Assembly (NCBI GenBank): GCA_947258735.1 | Contig: CAMYJJ010000146.1 | Coordinates: forward strand, 1-7,312 | Length of the DNA stretch: 7,312 nt | Direction: 5' to 3' | Source of the DNA: Thermodesulfovibrionia bacterium | GTDB taxonomy: Bacteria; Nitrospirota; Thermodesulfovibrionia; UBA6902 | In this document: positions 1 to 5,359 of the stretch, in pieces | Numbering within the stretch: position 1 is the first letter of the stretch | Layout of the letters: each line of letters starts with the position of its first letter | Notes under the pieces: generated by a model | Told to the model about the DNA's origin: nothing | The model's database searches: none | The model's input: only the letters and a program-made list of their open reading frames with translations | Translations under genes and position numbers: made by a program

Positions 1-1
1 T

Positions 2-1144
2 GAGGAGCGGTTCTGTAAACTGGGAGTGAACGTCCGGTTTGGAGATGCTAAATTCATTGACGAGCATTCAATAGCAATAGGGAATGAAACGTGTTCAGTT
101 AAAAAATGGGTCATTGCAACCGGCACTTCTCCGTCCATACCTCCTATCGAAGGAATTGACAGCACTCCTCACATTACAAATAAAGAGGTCTTCAGCCTTG
201 ACAGCCTGCCCGGGTCCATGATTGTTATCGGCGCAGGTCCGATCGCCATAGAAATGGCACAGTCATTTTGCAGACTTGGAACAAAAGTAATTGTCCTGCA
301 GCGAAGCGGCCAGATCTTAAGCAAGGAAGACAAGGACATGGCAGATATGGTCATGTCAGTTCTTGAAAAGGAAGGCGTTGAATTTCATCTCAATACATCA
401 CTTATAAGGACCAGAGATCTTGGTACCCAGAAAGAAGTTTTAATGAAAGACAGTGACGGAAAGGAAAAAAGTCTGAAGGCTGATAAAATCCTTGTTGCCC
501 TTGGCAGACAGGTGAATACAGACGGACTCGGTCTTGAGGACATATCACTTGAATTTGACCGGAAGGGCATTAAGGTGGATGACAGACTCCGGACAAACCA
601 TAAACACATATATGCCGCAGGTGATGTTATCGGCGGGTATCAGTTTACCCATGCTGCAGGGTACGAAGGTGGAGTGGTATTGAATAACGCCATTCTTCAT
701 ATCCCAAAGAAAACAAATTACACGTACATGCCCTGGTGCACGTATACAGACCCTGAGCTTGCCAGCATAGGGATGAATGAAAAGAGCGCAAAAGCGGCCG
801 GTATTGATTATTCCGTCTGGAAGGAAGAATTCAGGTCAAATGACAGAAGCCTTGCTGAGGGGGAAGAAACAGGTATGGTAAAATTACTGCTGGACGGTAA
901 GGCAAAACCAATTGGCATACAGATTCTTGGTCCCCGGGCAGGAGAGCTCTTAAATGAATGGGTAGCTGTCATGAATGGTGGGGTCAAGCTTTCAACTCTG
1001 GCCTCAGCGATTCATCCCTATCCTACACTGGGAGAGATAAACAAAAGGGTCGTCGGCAATTACTATTCGGGCAAGATCTTTTCACCAAAGGTAAAGAAGG
1101 CCCTGAAGTTCTTTTTTCATTTCAAGGGCAGGGCGTGTGGGTAA
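2..1144 (+). CDS. MerA/Lpd-like pyridine nucleotide-disulfide oxidoreductase, 5' partial
   Basis: This is the C-terminal part of a class I flavoprotein disulfide reductase related to mercuric reductase and dihydrolipoamide dehydrogenase. The frame is open from the left edge (base 2), so the true start, the first FAD-binding GxGxxG and the redox CxxxxC are outside the window; the GTG at 26 is an internal Val, not a start. Numbered from that Val, the remaining domains are in order: ATGTSP (31-36), NAD(P)-binding GAGPIA (69-74), second FAD motif IYAAGD (195-200), and the dimerisation domain ending in HPYPTLGE (330-337). Lpd enzymes have HxHPTxxE there; this protein has Tyr332 where Lpd has its catalytic His, as MerA also has Tyr. 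It lacks the MerA CC tail and ends in Ala-Cys-Gly. Substrate unknown: mercury, another metal(loid) or a disulfide are possible. The stop overlaps the first unit of the heptamer array before arsM. Family call is firm; mercuric reductase activity is not. Confidence 0.9.
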   Translation, partial: EERFCKLGVNVRFGDAKFIDEHSIAIGNETCSVKKWVIATGTSPSIPPIEGIDSTPHITNKEVFSLDSLPGSMIVIGAGPIAIEMAQSFCRLGTKVIVLQRSGQILSKEDKDMADMVMSVLEKEGVEFHLNTSLIRTRDLGTQKEVLMKDSDGKEKSLKADKILVALGRQVNTDGLGLEDISLEFDRKGIKVDDRLRTNHKHIYAAGDVIGGYQFTHAAGYEGGVVLNNAILHIPKKTNYTYMPWCTYTDPELASIGMNEKSAKAAGIDYSVWKEEFRSNDRSLAEGEETGMVKLLLDGKAKPIGIQILGPRAGELLNEWVAVMNGGVKLSTLASAIHPYPTLGEINKRVVGNYYSGKIFSPKVKKALKFFFHFKGRACG

Positions 1145-1226
1145 CAAAGTGACGCGTAACGAGTGACAAGTAAGAAGTAAGAAGTAAGGACGATACAAAT
1201 AACGAATAACAAAAAACGAATAACTT
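1141..1226 (+). repeat. Degenerate 7-bp tandem array, left of arsM
   Basis: About twelve units of a degenerate heptamer (GTAACAA, GTGACGC, GTAACGA, GTGACAA, GTAAGAA, GTAAGAA, GTAAGGA, then an 8-base unit, ATAACGA, ATAACAA, AAAACGA, ATAACTT). One extra base at 1148 and one 8-base unit break the phase. The array starts on the stop codon of the upstream flavoprotein gene and ends just before the arsM ribosome binding site, so it fills the whole intergenic gap. Function unknown. The same repeat in the same orientation follows arsM. Confidence 0.8.
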
Positions 1227-1231
1227 TTTTT

Positions 1232-1236
1232 GGAGG
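1232..1236 (+). promoter_or_regulatory. Ribosome binding site that fixes the arsM start
   Basis: GGAGG lies 8 bases before the TTG at 1245. It overlaps the alternative in-frame TTG at 1230, which therefore cannot be the start served by this site. Confidence 0.8.
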
Positions 1237-1244
1237 TTTTAATT

Positions 1245-2306
1245 TTGAAGGATATTACAGAGAAAACTGAATTTGTAAAAAAATATTATGGACATGTGCT
1301 TCAGGGCATGAGTGATCTGAAAACAGGTGCATGCTGCTGCAGTGATGAGATACTCCATCCTGCAGTCAAGGATATCGAAAAAGAGATTGATAGTGAAGTG
1401 CTGACAAAGTTTTATGGCTGCGGTTCACCCATACCTCCGGCACTGGAGGGACGAACTATTCTTGATCTTGGATGTGGCACGGGTAAAGATGTTTTTATCG
1501 CTTCCCGTCTTGCCGGCTCTGAAGGTTTCGTAACCGGAATTGACATGACCGAGGAGCAGATTGAAGTTGGCCAGAGACATCTTGCATCCCAGATGGAACG
1601 CTTCGGCTATGCAACGCCGAATGTACAGTTTAAAACAGGGTATATAGAGGATTTAATTGAGTTTGGCATAGAGGAGAACTCAATAGATGTTGTCATGTCA
1701 AACTGTGTAATCAATCTCTCGTCAGACAAGAGAAAGGTTTTTTTAGAGATCTTTCGTGTCCTGAAACCCGGAGGCGAACTTTTCTTTTCAGATGTATTCT
1801 CAGGGAGACGGGTACCTGAAGATGTGCAGAATGATCCACTCCTTCACAGCGAATGTCTGGGCGGGGCAATGTACATTGAAGATTTCCGCAGAATGCTCAG
1901 AGATATGGGATGTCCTGATTATCGTGTTGTGTCAAAACACAAGATCAAAATTGATAATCCTAAAATTGAGGTCAAGGTCGGTATGGTTGATTTCTATTCC
2001 ATGACGGTCAGGGCCTTTAAACTGGGCACTCTTGAGGATATCTGTGAGGATTATGGTCAGGTGGCGGTCTACAGGGGAACCATATCAGGCTATTCACATA
2101 CCTTTGACCTCGATGACCATCATCGTTTTATTGCGGGAAAGCCCATGCTTGTCTGCGGCAATACAGCATCCATGCTCAGCGAGACACGTTTCTCAGAGCA
2201 CTTTAAAGTAACAGGCGACAGATCTGTGCATTACGGACCTTTTGACTGTGCTCCCGCTCATGAAAAGCATGAAGGAGAAGGAGAGGGCGGCGGGGCCTGT
2301 TGCTAA
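1245..2306 (+). CDS. arsM: Arsenite S-adenosylmethionine methyltransferase ArsM
   Basis: A cytoplasmic enzyme of the AS3MT/ArsM family, which transfers methyl groups from SAM to As(III) and gives methylated, partly volatile arsenicals. The chosen TTG start gives 353 residues. Visible in order: a CCC cluster (30-32) in ACCCSDE, YGCGSP with Cys59, SAM-binding motif DLGCGTG (74-80), GID (98-100), SNCVINL with Cys154, LKPGG (173-177), ECLGGA with Cys204, and the C-terminal AS3MT domain with EDYGQ, GKP and CGNTA. Cys31, Cys59, Cys154 and Cys204 fit the four conserved cysteines of the algal CmArsM (44, 72, 174, 224); the last two keep the same 50-residue spacing. The tail is Gly-rich and ends in ACC, a vicinal pair seen in many bacterial homologues that may bind As(III). 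No ArsR gene is in the window. Heptamer arrays flank the gene. The methyltransferase call is very secure; arsenic specificity is inferred from the cysteines. Confidence 0.95.
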   Translation: MKDITEKTEFVKKYYGHVLQGMSDLKTGACCCSDEILHPAVKDIEKEIDSEVLTKFYGCGSPIPPALEGRTILDLGCGTGKDVFIASRLAGSEGFVTGIDMTEEQIEVGQRHLASQMERFGYATPNVQFKTGYIEDLIEFGIEENSIDVVMSNCVINLSSDKRKVFLEIFRVLKPGGELFFSDVFSGRRVPEDVQNDPLLHSECLGGAMYIEDFRRMLRDMGCPDYRVVSKHKIKIDNPKIEVKVGMVDFYSMTVRAFKLGTLEDICEDYGQVAVYRGTISGYSHTFDLDDHHRFIAGKPMLVCGNTASMLSETRFSEHFKVTGDRSVHYGPFDCAPAHEKHEGEGEGGGACC

Positions 2307-2334
2307 ACCGCGGGGTTTTGACAAGCTGTGATCA

Positions 2335-2411
2335 GTGACGAGTAACGAGTGACGGGTAACGAACAACGACTAACGAATAGCGACTAACGATTGACGATTG
2401 ACGAACAACAA
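2335..2411 (+). repeat. Degenerate 7-bp tandem array, right of arsM
   Basis: Eleven consecutive heptamers in unbroken phase: GTGACGA, GTAACGA, GTGACGG, GTAACGA, ACAACGA, CTAACGA, ATAGCGA, CTAACGA, TTGACGA, TTGACGA, ACAACAA. Consensus is about NTRACGA. It ends 15 bases before the start of the DUF3047 gene. The first three units match part of the left array at 22 of 25 bases, with a shared 12-base core (1156-1167 and 2342-2353). Confidence 0.85.
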
Positions 2412-2426
2412 AACCTCAGGTAGATA

Positions 2427-3152
2427 ATGAGTAATAAGCTTGGATTGTCTCGAAAAATAACATTAATTGTAATAATTCTCGCTTCCTGTTTATCTTCATA
2501 TGCATTGGAACAGGGGGTGTTATTTAGAGAGAAATTCAATGCTCTGGATAACTGGGAACCTCTTTATTTCAAAAAAATAAAAGAACACACTAAATACTCC
2601 ATAGTGAAGGAAGGAAAACAGAGGTATCTAAAAGCTGAGAGTAATGCATCCGCTTCGGGAATGATTTATAAACAGGAATTTAATATCTACCATAATCCCA
2701 ATGTGAAATGGAAGTGGAAGGTTGGCAATGTCTACGTTAAAGGAGATGCAGCAACAAAAGAGGGTGATGATTATGCCATGCGTGTATATGTGATGTTTAA
2801 GTATGATCCTGACAGGGCGTCATTCGGCAAGAAATTTAAATATGGCCTTGCAAAGAAAATGTACGGGAAATATCCCCCGCACAGCACCCTGAATTACATA
2901 TGGGCCAACAGGGAACATGAGGAGATTATACTGACAAACAGATATGCAAAAGAAGCCAAAATGATCATCGTTCAGTCCGGTGTTCAACATATCGGAAAGT
3001 GGTTGGAACATGAAGTTAATGTCCTCGAGGACTACAGAAAGGCCTTTGGCAAGGACCCGCCTGAAACAGCCAGCTTAGCGATCATGAATGACTCGGACAA
3101 CACAGAGGAAAGCTCGGTGTCTTATATTGATTATATTGAGGTTTATAAATAA
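2427..3152 (+). CDS. Exported DUF3047 protein
   Basis: A 241-residue protein of the DUF3047 family, whose function is not known. The N-terminus has basic residues followed by a hydrophobic stretch (11-20) and then Cys21 in ILASC, which fits a lipobox, so it may be a lipoprotein; cleavage by signal peptidase I after Ser-Tyr-Ala (24-26) is the alternative. Family signatures seen: FNALDNWEP (37-45), WKWKV (95-99), EGDDYAMRVYVMF (112-124), LNYIWAN (155-161), the G...W repeat around 185-192, FGKDPPE (207-213), and the acidic MNDSDNTEES (220-229), close to the C-terminal SYIDYIEVYK. The fold is probably a beta-sandwich, judging by the LFREKF-type opening and the YIDYIEV close (inference). The ATG has only a weak upstream CAGG. 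It follows arsM with an array between; a functional link to arsenic is not shown. The family assignment is from remembered motifs. Confidence 0.85.
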   Translation: MSNKLGLSRKITLIVIILASCLSSYALEQGVLFREKFNALDNWEPLYFKKIKEHTKYSIVKEGKQRYLKAESNASASGMIYKQEFNIYHNPNVKWKWKVGNVYVKGDAATKEGDDYAMRVYVMFKYDPDRASFGKKFKYGLAKKMYGKYPPHSTLNYIWANREHEEIILTNRYAKEAKMIIVQSGVQHIGKWLEHEVNVLEDYRKAFGKDPPETASLAIMNDSDNTEESSVSYIDYIEVYK

Positions 3153-3172
3153 CCTTTCCTTGTGCTGTTCTA

Positions 3173-3194
3173 CTGCCATGTTTTCACATGACAG
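3173..3194 (+). terminator. Possible weak hairpin after the DUF3047 gene
   Basis: Stem CTG-C-CATGT, loop TTTC, ACATG-A-CAG, with one internal C/A mismatch, starting 21 bases after the stop. There is no T-run after it, so intrinsic termination is doubtful. Confidence 0.25.
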
Positions 3195-3218
3195 CTTCGA
3201 ACTTGTAAAAGAACAGAT

Positions 3219-3295
3219 AAGGGGTCAGGGCTCGACAAACGATATTTAAGAATAATGATGCACCTGATTTGTCGTTTGTCGAGCCCTGACCCCTT
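3219..3295. repeat. 24-bp perfect inverted repeat, REP/MITE-like element
   Basis: Arms 3219-3242 and 3272-3295 are perfect reverse complements over 24 bases, separated by a 29-base AT-rich spacer. The outer part of each arm reads AAGGGGTCAGGGCTCGAC. From memory, GGGGTCAGG-type arms are typical of short palindromic elements linked to REP-associated (Y1/IS200-like) tyrosine transposases. No transposase is encoded in the window. The element lies between the DUF3047 gene and the ZIP transporter gene and could also block read-through as an RNA hairpin. Confidence 0.8.
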
Positions 3296-3361
3296 GTAAT
3301 TGAATTCCTCATAACATATCATCTTAGGTATAGCTAGCTGAAAATCTGAGGGAGATACACA

Positions 3362-4123
3362 TTGACAGGTTGGATAGAAGCATTTCTGTGGGGTCTGGTT
3401 GTTGGTTCTGGTCTGATCATGGGCGCAGCGATAAGCTATGTTTTTAACCTTCCGCATCGTGTGGTCGCCGCTGTCATGGGTATCGGCGGAGGCGTACTCA
3501 TTTCTGTTCTTGCTTTTGAGCTGATTGACGAAGCGTACACCCATGGAGGATTAGCATCATCTGCTTCAGGATTTATTGCGGGGGCAGTGTTATTTAGCAC
3601 AGCTAACTGGCTCCTTTCAGGACAGGGGGCGAAACACAGAAAGCGCTGCGCGCAGTGCATTGTACAACTGGGCGAAGACAAAAAAGGAGGAAACGAGCTT
3701 GCCATTGCAGTGGGATCCATCATTGATGACATTCCGGAAGCTATTATTGTTGGCATTTCCCTGGCAGGCGGTGTTGCGATTGGCAAAGCGGTATTGATAG
3801 GTTTTTTTCTGGCAAATATTCCGGAAGGTCTGGCCAGTGCATCAGGCATGAAGAAATCAGGACGTTCTGCTACGTATATATTTGGCGTGTGGGGAGGGAT
3901 AACGTTACTGACAGGAATCGCTGGCATGCTCGGTTATGCAGTGTTCGCCAGTTTCCCTGTCACAATAATTTCTTTTATCACAGCCCTGGCTGCAGGCGGG
4001 ATAATGTCAATGGTAGCTGAAACAATGATCCCGGAAGCCTTTGAAGAAGCGCAGTCATTTATAGGTCTCATAACTGCAACAGGATTTCTGATGTTTTTTC
4101 TCCTCATGAAAACAGGCTGGTGA
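3362..4123 (+). CDS. ZIP-family divalent metal transporter, atypical motifs
   Basis: An inner-membrane protein of 253 residues in the ZIP family, which normally moves Zn, Fe or other divalent metal ions into the cytoplasm. The TTG start is chosen because GAGGGAG (3348-3354) stands 7 bases before it. Hydrophobic segments lie near 6-28, 34-53, 65-85, 114-134, 139-160, 170-195, 199-218 and 232-250, the expected eight. The metal-site helices are recognisable: IDDIPE (121-126) in TM4 and ANIPEG (151-156) in TM5. Classical ZIPs have HNIPE and HExPE there; here both His positions are replaced, by Asp122 and Ala151. Other acidic residues are Glu53, Asp56, Glu57, Glu220 and Glu225. The TM3-TM4 loop has a CxxC (Cys96, Cys99) beside KHRKR instead of a His-rich stretch. 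Substrate and direction are uncertain. It is alone between a REP-like element and a tRNA gene. Confidence 0.85.
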   Translation: MTGWIEAFLWGLVVGSGLIMGAAISYVFNLPHRVVAAVMGIGGGVLISVLAFELIDEAYTHGGLASSASGFIAGAVLFSTANWLLSGQGAKHRKRCAQCIVQLGEDKKGGNELAIAVGSIIDDIPEAIIVGISLAGGVAIGKAVLIGFFLANIPEGLASASGMKKSGRSATYIFGVWGGITLLTGIAGMLGYAVFASFPVTIISFITALAAGGIMSMVAETMIPEAFEEAQSFIGLITATGFLMFFLLMKTGW

Positions 4124-4146
4124 TGTATCATATGCTTTACGTGTAG

Positions 4147-4152
4147 TATAAT
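4147..4152 (+). promoter_or_regulatory. -10 box of the tRNA-Leu promoter
   Basis: A perfect TATAAT stands 40 bases before the mature tRNA and is followed by a GC-rich stretch (CGCGCG, 4156-4161) that resembles the discriminator of stringently controlled stable-RNA promoters. No good -35 box is seen at 16-18 bases upstream; the best is TGTATC at 4124-4129. Confidence 0.55.
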
Positions 4153-4192
4153 AATCGCGCGACAAAGGAAATAAACTTTTAAATCAGTACAT

Positions 4193-4279
4193 GCCGGAGT
4201 GGTGAAATTGGTAGACGCACGGGACTCAAAATCCCGCGGGGGCAACCTCGTGTCGGTTCGATTCCGACCTCCGGCACCA
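4193..4279 (+). tRNA. tRNA-Leu, anticodon CAA
   Basis: An 87-base class II tRNA that reads UUG. Acceptor stem GCCGGAG pairs with CTCCGGC (4269-4275), discriminator A at 4276, and CCA is encoded at 4277-4279. Anticodon stem CGGGA/TCCCG holds the loop CTCAAAA, giving anticodon CAA. The T arm is GTCGG-TTCGATT-CCGAC. The long variable arm between the anticodon and T stems is the mark of a leucine tRNA. The D arm carries TTGGTAGA. No intron or mobile element is attached to its 3' end. Confidence 0.97.
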
Positions 4280-4304
4280 TTTTATTCGTAATAAATATTG
4301 GCGC

Positions 4305-4766
4305 ATGATTAATACCATCAAACAGTTTTTTGAAAAAAATATACAGACGTCTCCTGAGGCGTCTGAAGAAATTTCCGAGCATTCGCTTCAGCTCGCAACC
4401 GCAGCATTACTGATAGAAATGATGAGGGCTGACGCAGAAACCAGTTCTCAGGAACAAAATGCCATTACAGATACTATCAGGGAAAAATTCCATCTCAGCA
4501 TGGAAGAGACAGAGACCATATTGAGGCTTGCAGAAGAAGAGATATCAAGAGCAACAGGCTATTTTGAATTTACATCACTTATTAACAAAGGCTATACATA
4601 TGAGCAGAAAATTAAAGTTGTTGAGCATCTCTGGGAAATAGCTTTTTCAGATGCTGTTCTTGATAAATACGAAGAGCATATGGTTCGTAAAATAGCTGAT
4701 CTCATTCATGTCTCACATAAGGATTTTATCGGGGCCAAACTGAGAATTCGCAATACGAATACATAA
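4305..4766 (+). CDS. TerB-like protein of unknown role
   Basis: A soluble, all-helical protein of 153 residues that resembles the TerB/tellurite-resistance family (COG4103-like). Two helical repeats are visible: ATAALLIEMMRADAETSSQE (residues 31-50) and VEHLWEIAFSDAVLDKYEEH (106-125). Both carry the acidic 'xxADxxxxxxE' pattern that binds metal in characterised TerB proteins. The C-terminal VSHKDFIGAKLR is also typical. No other ter gene is near, and stand-alone members of this family have no settled function, so tellurite resistance should not be assumed. The ATG at 4305 has no clear Shine-Dalgarno sequence; it begins 25 bases after the tRNA and may be co-transcribed with it. The stop codon lies inside an 18-base palindrome. 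Confidence 0.75.
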   Translation: MINTIKQFFEKNIQTSPEASEEISEHSLQLATAALLIEMMRADAETSSQEQNAITDTIREKFHLSMEETETILRLAEEEISRATGYFEFTSLINKGYTYEQKIKVVEHLWEIAFSDAVLDKYEEHMVRKIADLIHVSHKDFIGAKLRIRNTNT

Positions 4767-4775
4767 TTATGTATT
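4758..4775. repeat. 18-bp perfect palindrome over a stop codon
   Basis: AATACATAA followed directly by its reverse complement TTATGTATT. It contains the stop codon TAA (4764-4766) of the TerB-like gene. It is AT-rich with no T-run after it. It may be a protein-binding site or chance. Confidence 0.5.
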
Positions 4776-4781
4776 AACTGG

Positions 4782-4920
4782 AACCCATCTCAAAATTAAA
4801 GATGTTGTTTCTGTCCTACCCGCAGGACGTAAGCGGGTATCCAGAAATCCTTTAAAAGCCTGGATTCCCGATCGAGTCGGGAATGACGACATGAAGCCCA
4901 TTTTAAATTTGAGATAGGTT
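4782..4920. repeat. 139-bp nested inverted-repeat element (MITE-like)
   Basis: Outer arms 4782-4800 and 4902-4920 match as inverted repeats at 17 of 19 bases. Inside are a hairpin TACCCGC/GCGGGTA (4817-4823 with 4833-4839), then ATCCAG/CTGGAT (4839-4844 with 4860-4865), and a perfect 8-bp stem ATTCCCGA/TCGGGAAT (4864-4871 with 4877-4884, loop TCGAG). The whole is roughly symmetric: two ATTCCCG-type hairpins facing each other inside terminal repeats. Such CTGGATTCCCG...CGGGAATGAC units are common dispersed intergenic repeats in many bacteria. No coding capacity. The left half is more decayed than the right. Confidence 0.75.
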
Positions 4921-4925
4921 TTGGT

Positions 4926-4950
4926 CCTTGTAGGACAAATGCCTACAAGG
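4926..4950 (+). repeat. Strong hairpin before the Nfu-like gene
   Basis: CCTTGTAGG (4926-4934) and CCTACAAGG (4942-4950) form a perfect 9-bp stem with a 7-base loop. An exclusive alternative stem, GTCCT (4924-4928) with AGGAC (4932-4936), overlaps it. No T-run follows. It could be a terminator remnant, a regulator site or the edge of a further repeat. Confidence 0.5.
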
Positions 4951-4968
4951 TATTAGGACTAACTCCCT

Positions 4969-4997
4969 TTTATAAATAAGAAATCAGATGGTATACT
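4969..4997 (+). promoter_or_regulatory. Candidate sigma-70 promoter of the Nfu-like gene
   Basis: TTTATA (4969-4974, 4/6 match to TTGACA), a 17-base spacer, and TATACT (4992-4997, 5/6 match to TATAAT). The usual distance from the -10 box puts transcription start at about 5004, the first base of the ATG. Confidence 0.45.
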
Positions 4998-5003
4998 TTA
5001 TCT

Positions 5004-5210
5004 ATGAGGACGTTACAAAAGCAGGCTTTGGAAGTTCTTCATAATCTAAACTGGCTGATGGAATCTCACAACAGTTCTGTTGAGCTGGTTGAAGTTAAGG
5101 GCAATAAAGTGGTGGTCCGTTGCGAAGGATCCTGTCATGACTGTGAAACGGACTGTATAGGCGATGCTTTCAGGGAAAGAATGCCGGGCATAGAACTGGT
5201 ACTTCAATAA
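5004..5210 (+). CDS. Mini Nfu (NifU C-terminal domain)-like protein with four cysteines
   Basis: A 68-residue protein that resembles the NifU C-terminal/Nfu domain, an iron-sulfur cluster carrier. The match lies in VELVEVKGNKVVVRCEGSC (26-44), followed by the CxxC (Cys44, Cys47) and an amphipathic end FRERMPGIELVL. Canonical Nfu has two cysteines and an ADGG motif before VELV; here that position reads HNSS, and two more cysteines (40 and 51) give CX3CX2CX3C. It is about the length of the bare domain. The ATG is the only in-frame start after the stop at 4977-4979, and no Shine-Dalgarno sequence precedes it. Nfu proteins in other bacteria supply clusters to enzymes such as lipoyl synthase, and a lipoyl-protein gene lies downstream; a link is speculative. 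The domain relation is fairly sure, cluster binding is inferred. Confidence 0.7.
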   Translation: MRTLQKQALEVLHNLNWLMESHNSSVELVEVKGNKVVVRCEGSCHDCETDCIGDAFRERMPGIELVLQ

Positions 5211-5226
5211 CGTAAGCAGAGACGTT
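5209..5226 (+). terminator. Weak possible terminator after the Nfu-like gene
   Basis: AACGT (5209-5213) can pair with ACGTT (5222-5226) over an 8-base loop, and the T-rich runs CTTTTTC and CTTTTTT follow. The stem is only 5 bp, so it would be weak. Confidence 0.25.
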
Positions 5227-5287
5227 CATCTTTTTCTCACCTTTTTTAACTAACGCTCATAATAACACTCCGGAAGTTTTGCAAGGC

Positions 5288-5316
5288 TTGTCTATCGTGT
5301 TAAAAAAATATAAAAT
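5288..5316 (+). promoter_or_regulatory. Possible promoter of the thioredoxin-like gene
   Basis: TTGTCT (5288-5293) and TAAAAT (5311-5316) are 17 bases apart, in an A-rich stretch. Matches are 4/6 and 5/6. AT-rich context makes chance matches likely. Confidence 0.3.
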
Positions 5317-5359
5317 AGTTTAGGATTATAAAAAGCAGGTGGTCTTACAATATTACGTT

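Noticed and set aside
26..28. GTG at 26 as the start of the first gene
   Set aside because: The frame is open to the left edge, and a flavoprotein of this type needs its N-terminal FAD and CxxxxC region upstream.
1230..1244. TTG at 1230 as the arsM start
   Set aside because: It overlaps the GGAGG ribosome binding site; the TTG at 1245 is 8 bases after that site.
2305..2319. Small hairpin AAACC/GGTTT after arsM as a terminator
   Set aside because: A 5-bp AT-rich stem with a 4-base loop and only a single extra T is too weak to support.
1141..2411. Heptamer arrays as CRISPR
   Set aside because: Units are 7 bases long and contiguous, without spacers, and no cas genes are present.
3170..3544. 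Minus-strand ORF of 124 codons
   Set aside because: It runs through the inverted-repeat element and the start of the ZIP gene, has no recognisable domain and is a shadow.
3436..3927. Minus-strand ORF of 163 codons
   Set aside because: Antisense to the ZIP gene, Pro/Ala-rich and without any family motif.
4179..4382. Minus-strand ORF across the tRNA-Leu gene, with the peptide VGIEPTRGC
   Set aside because: This peptide is the well-known false translation of the antisense strand of a tRNA gene; the tRNA explains the sequence.
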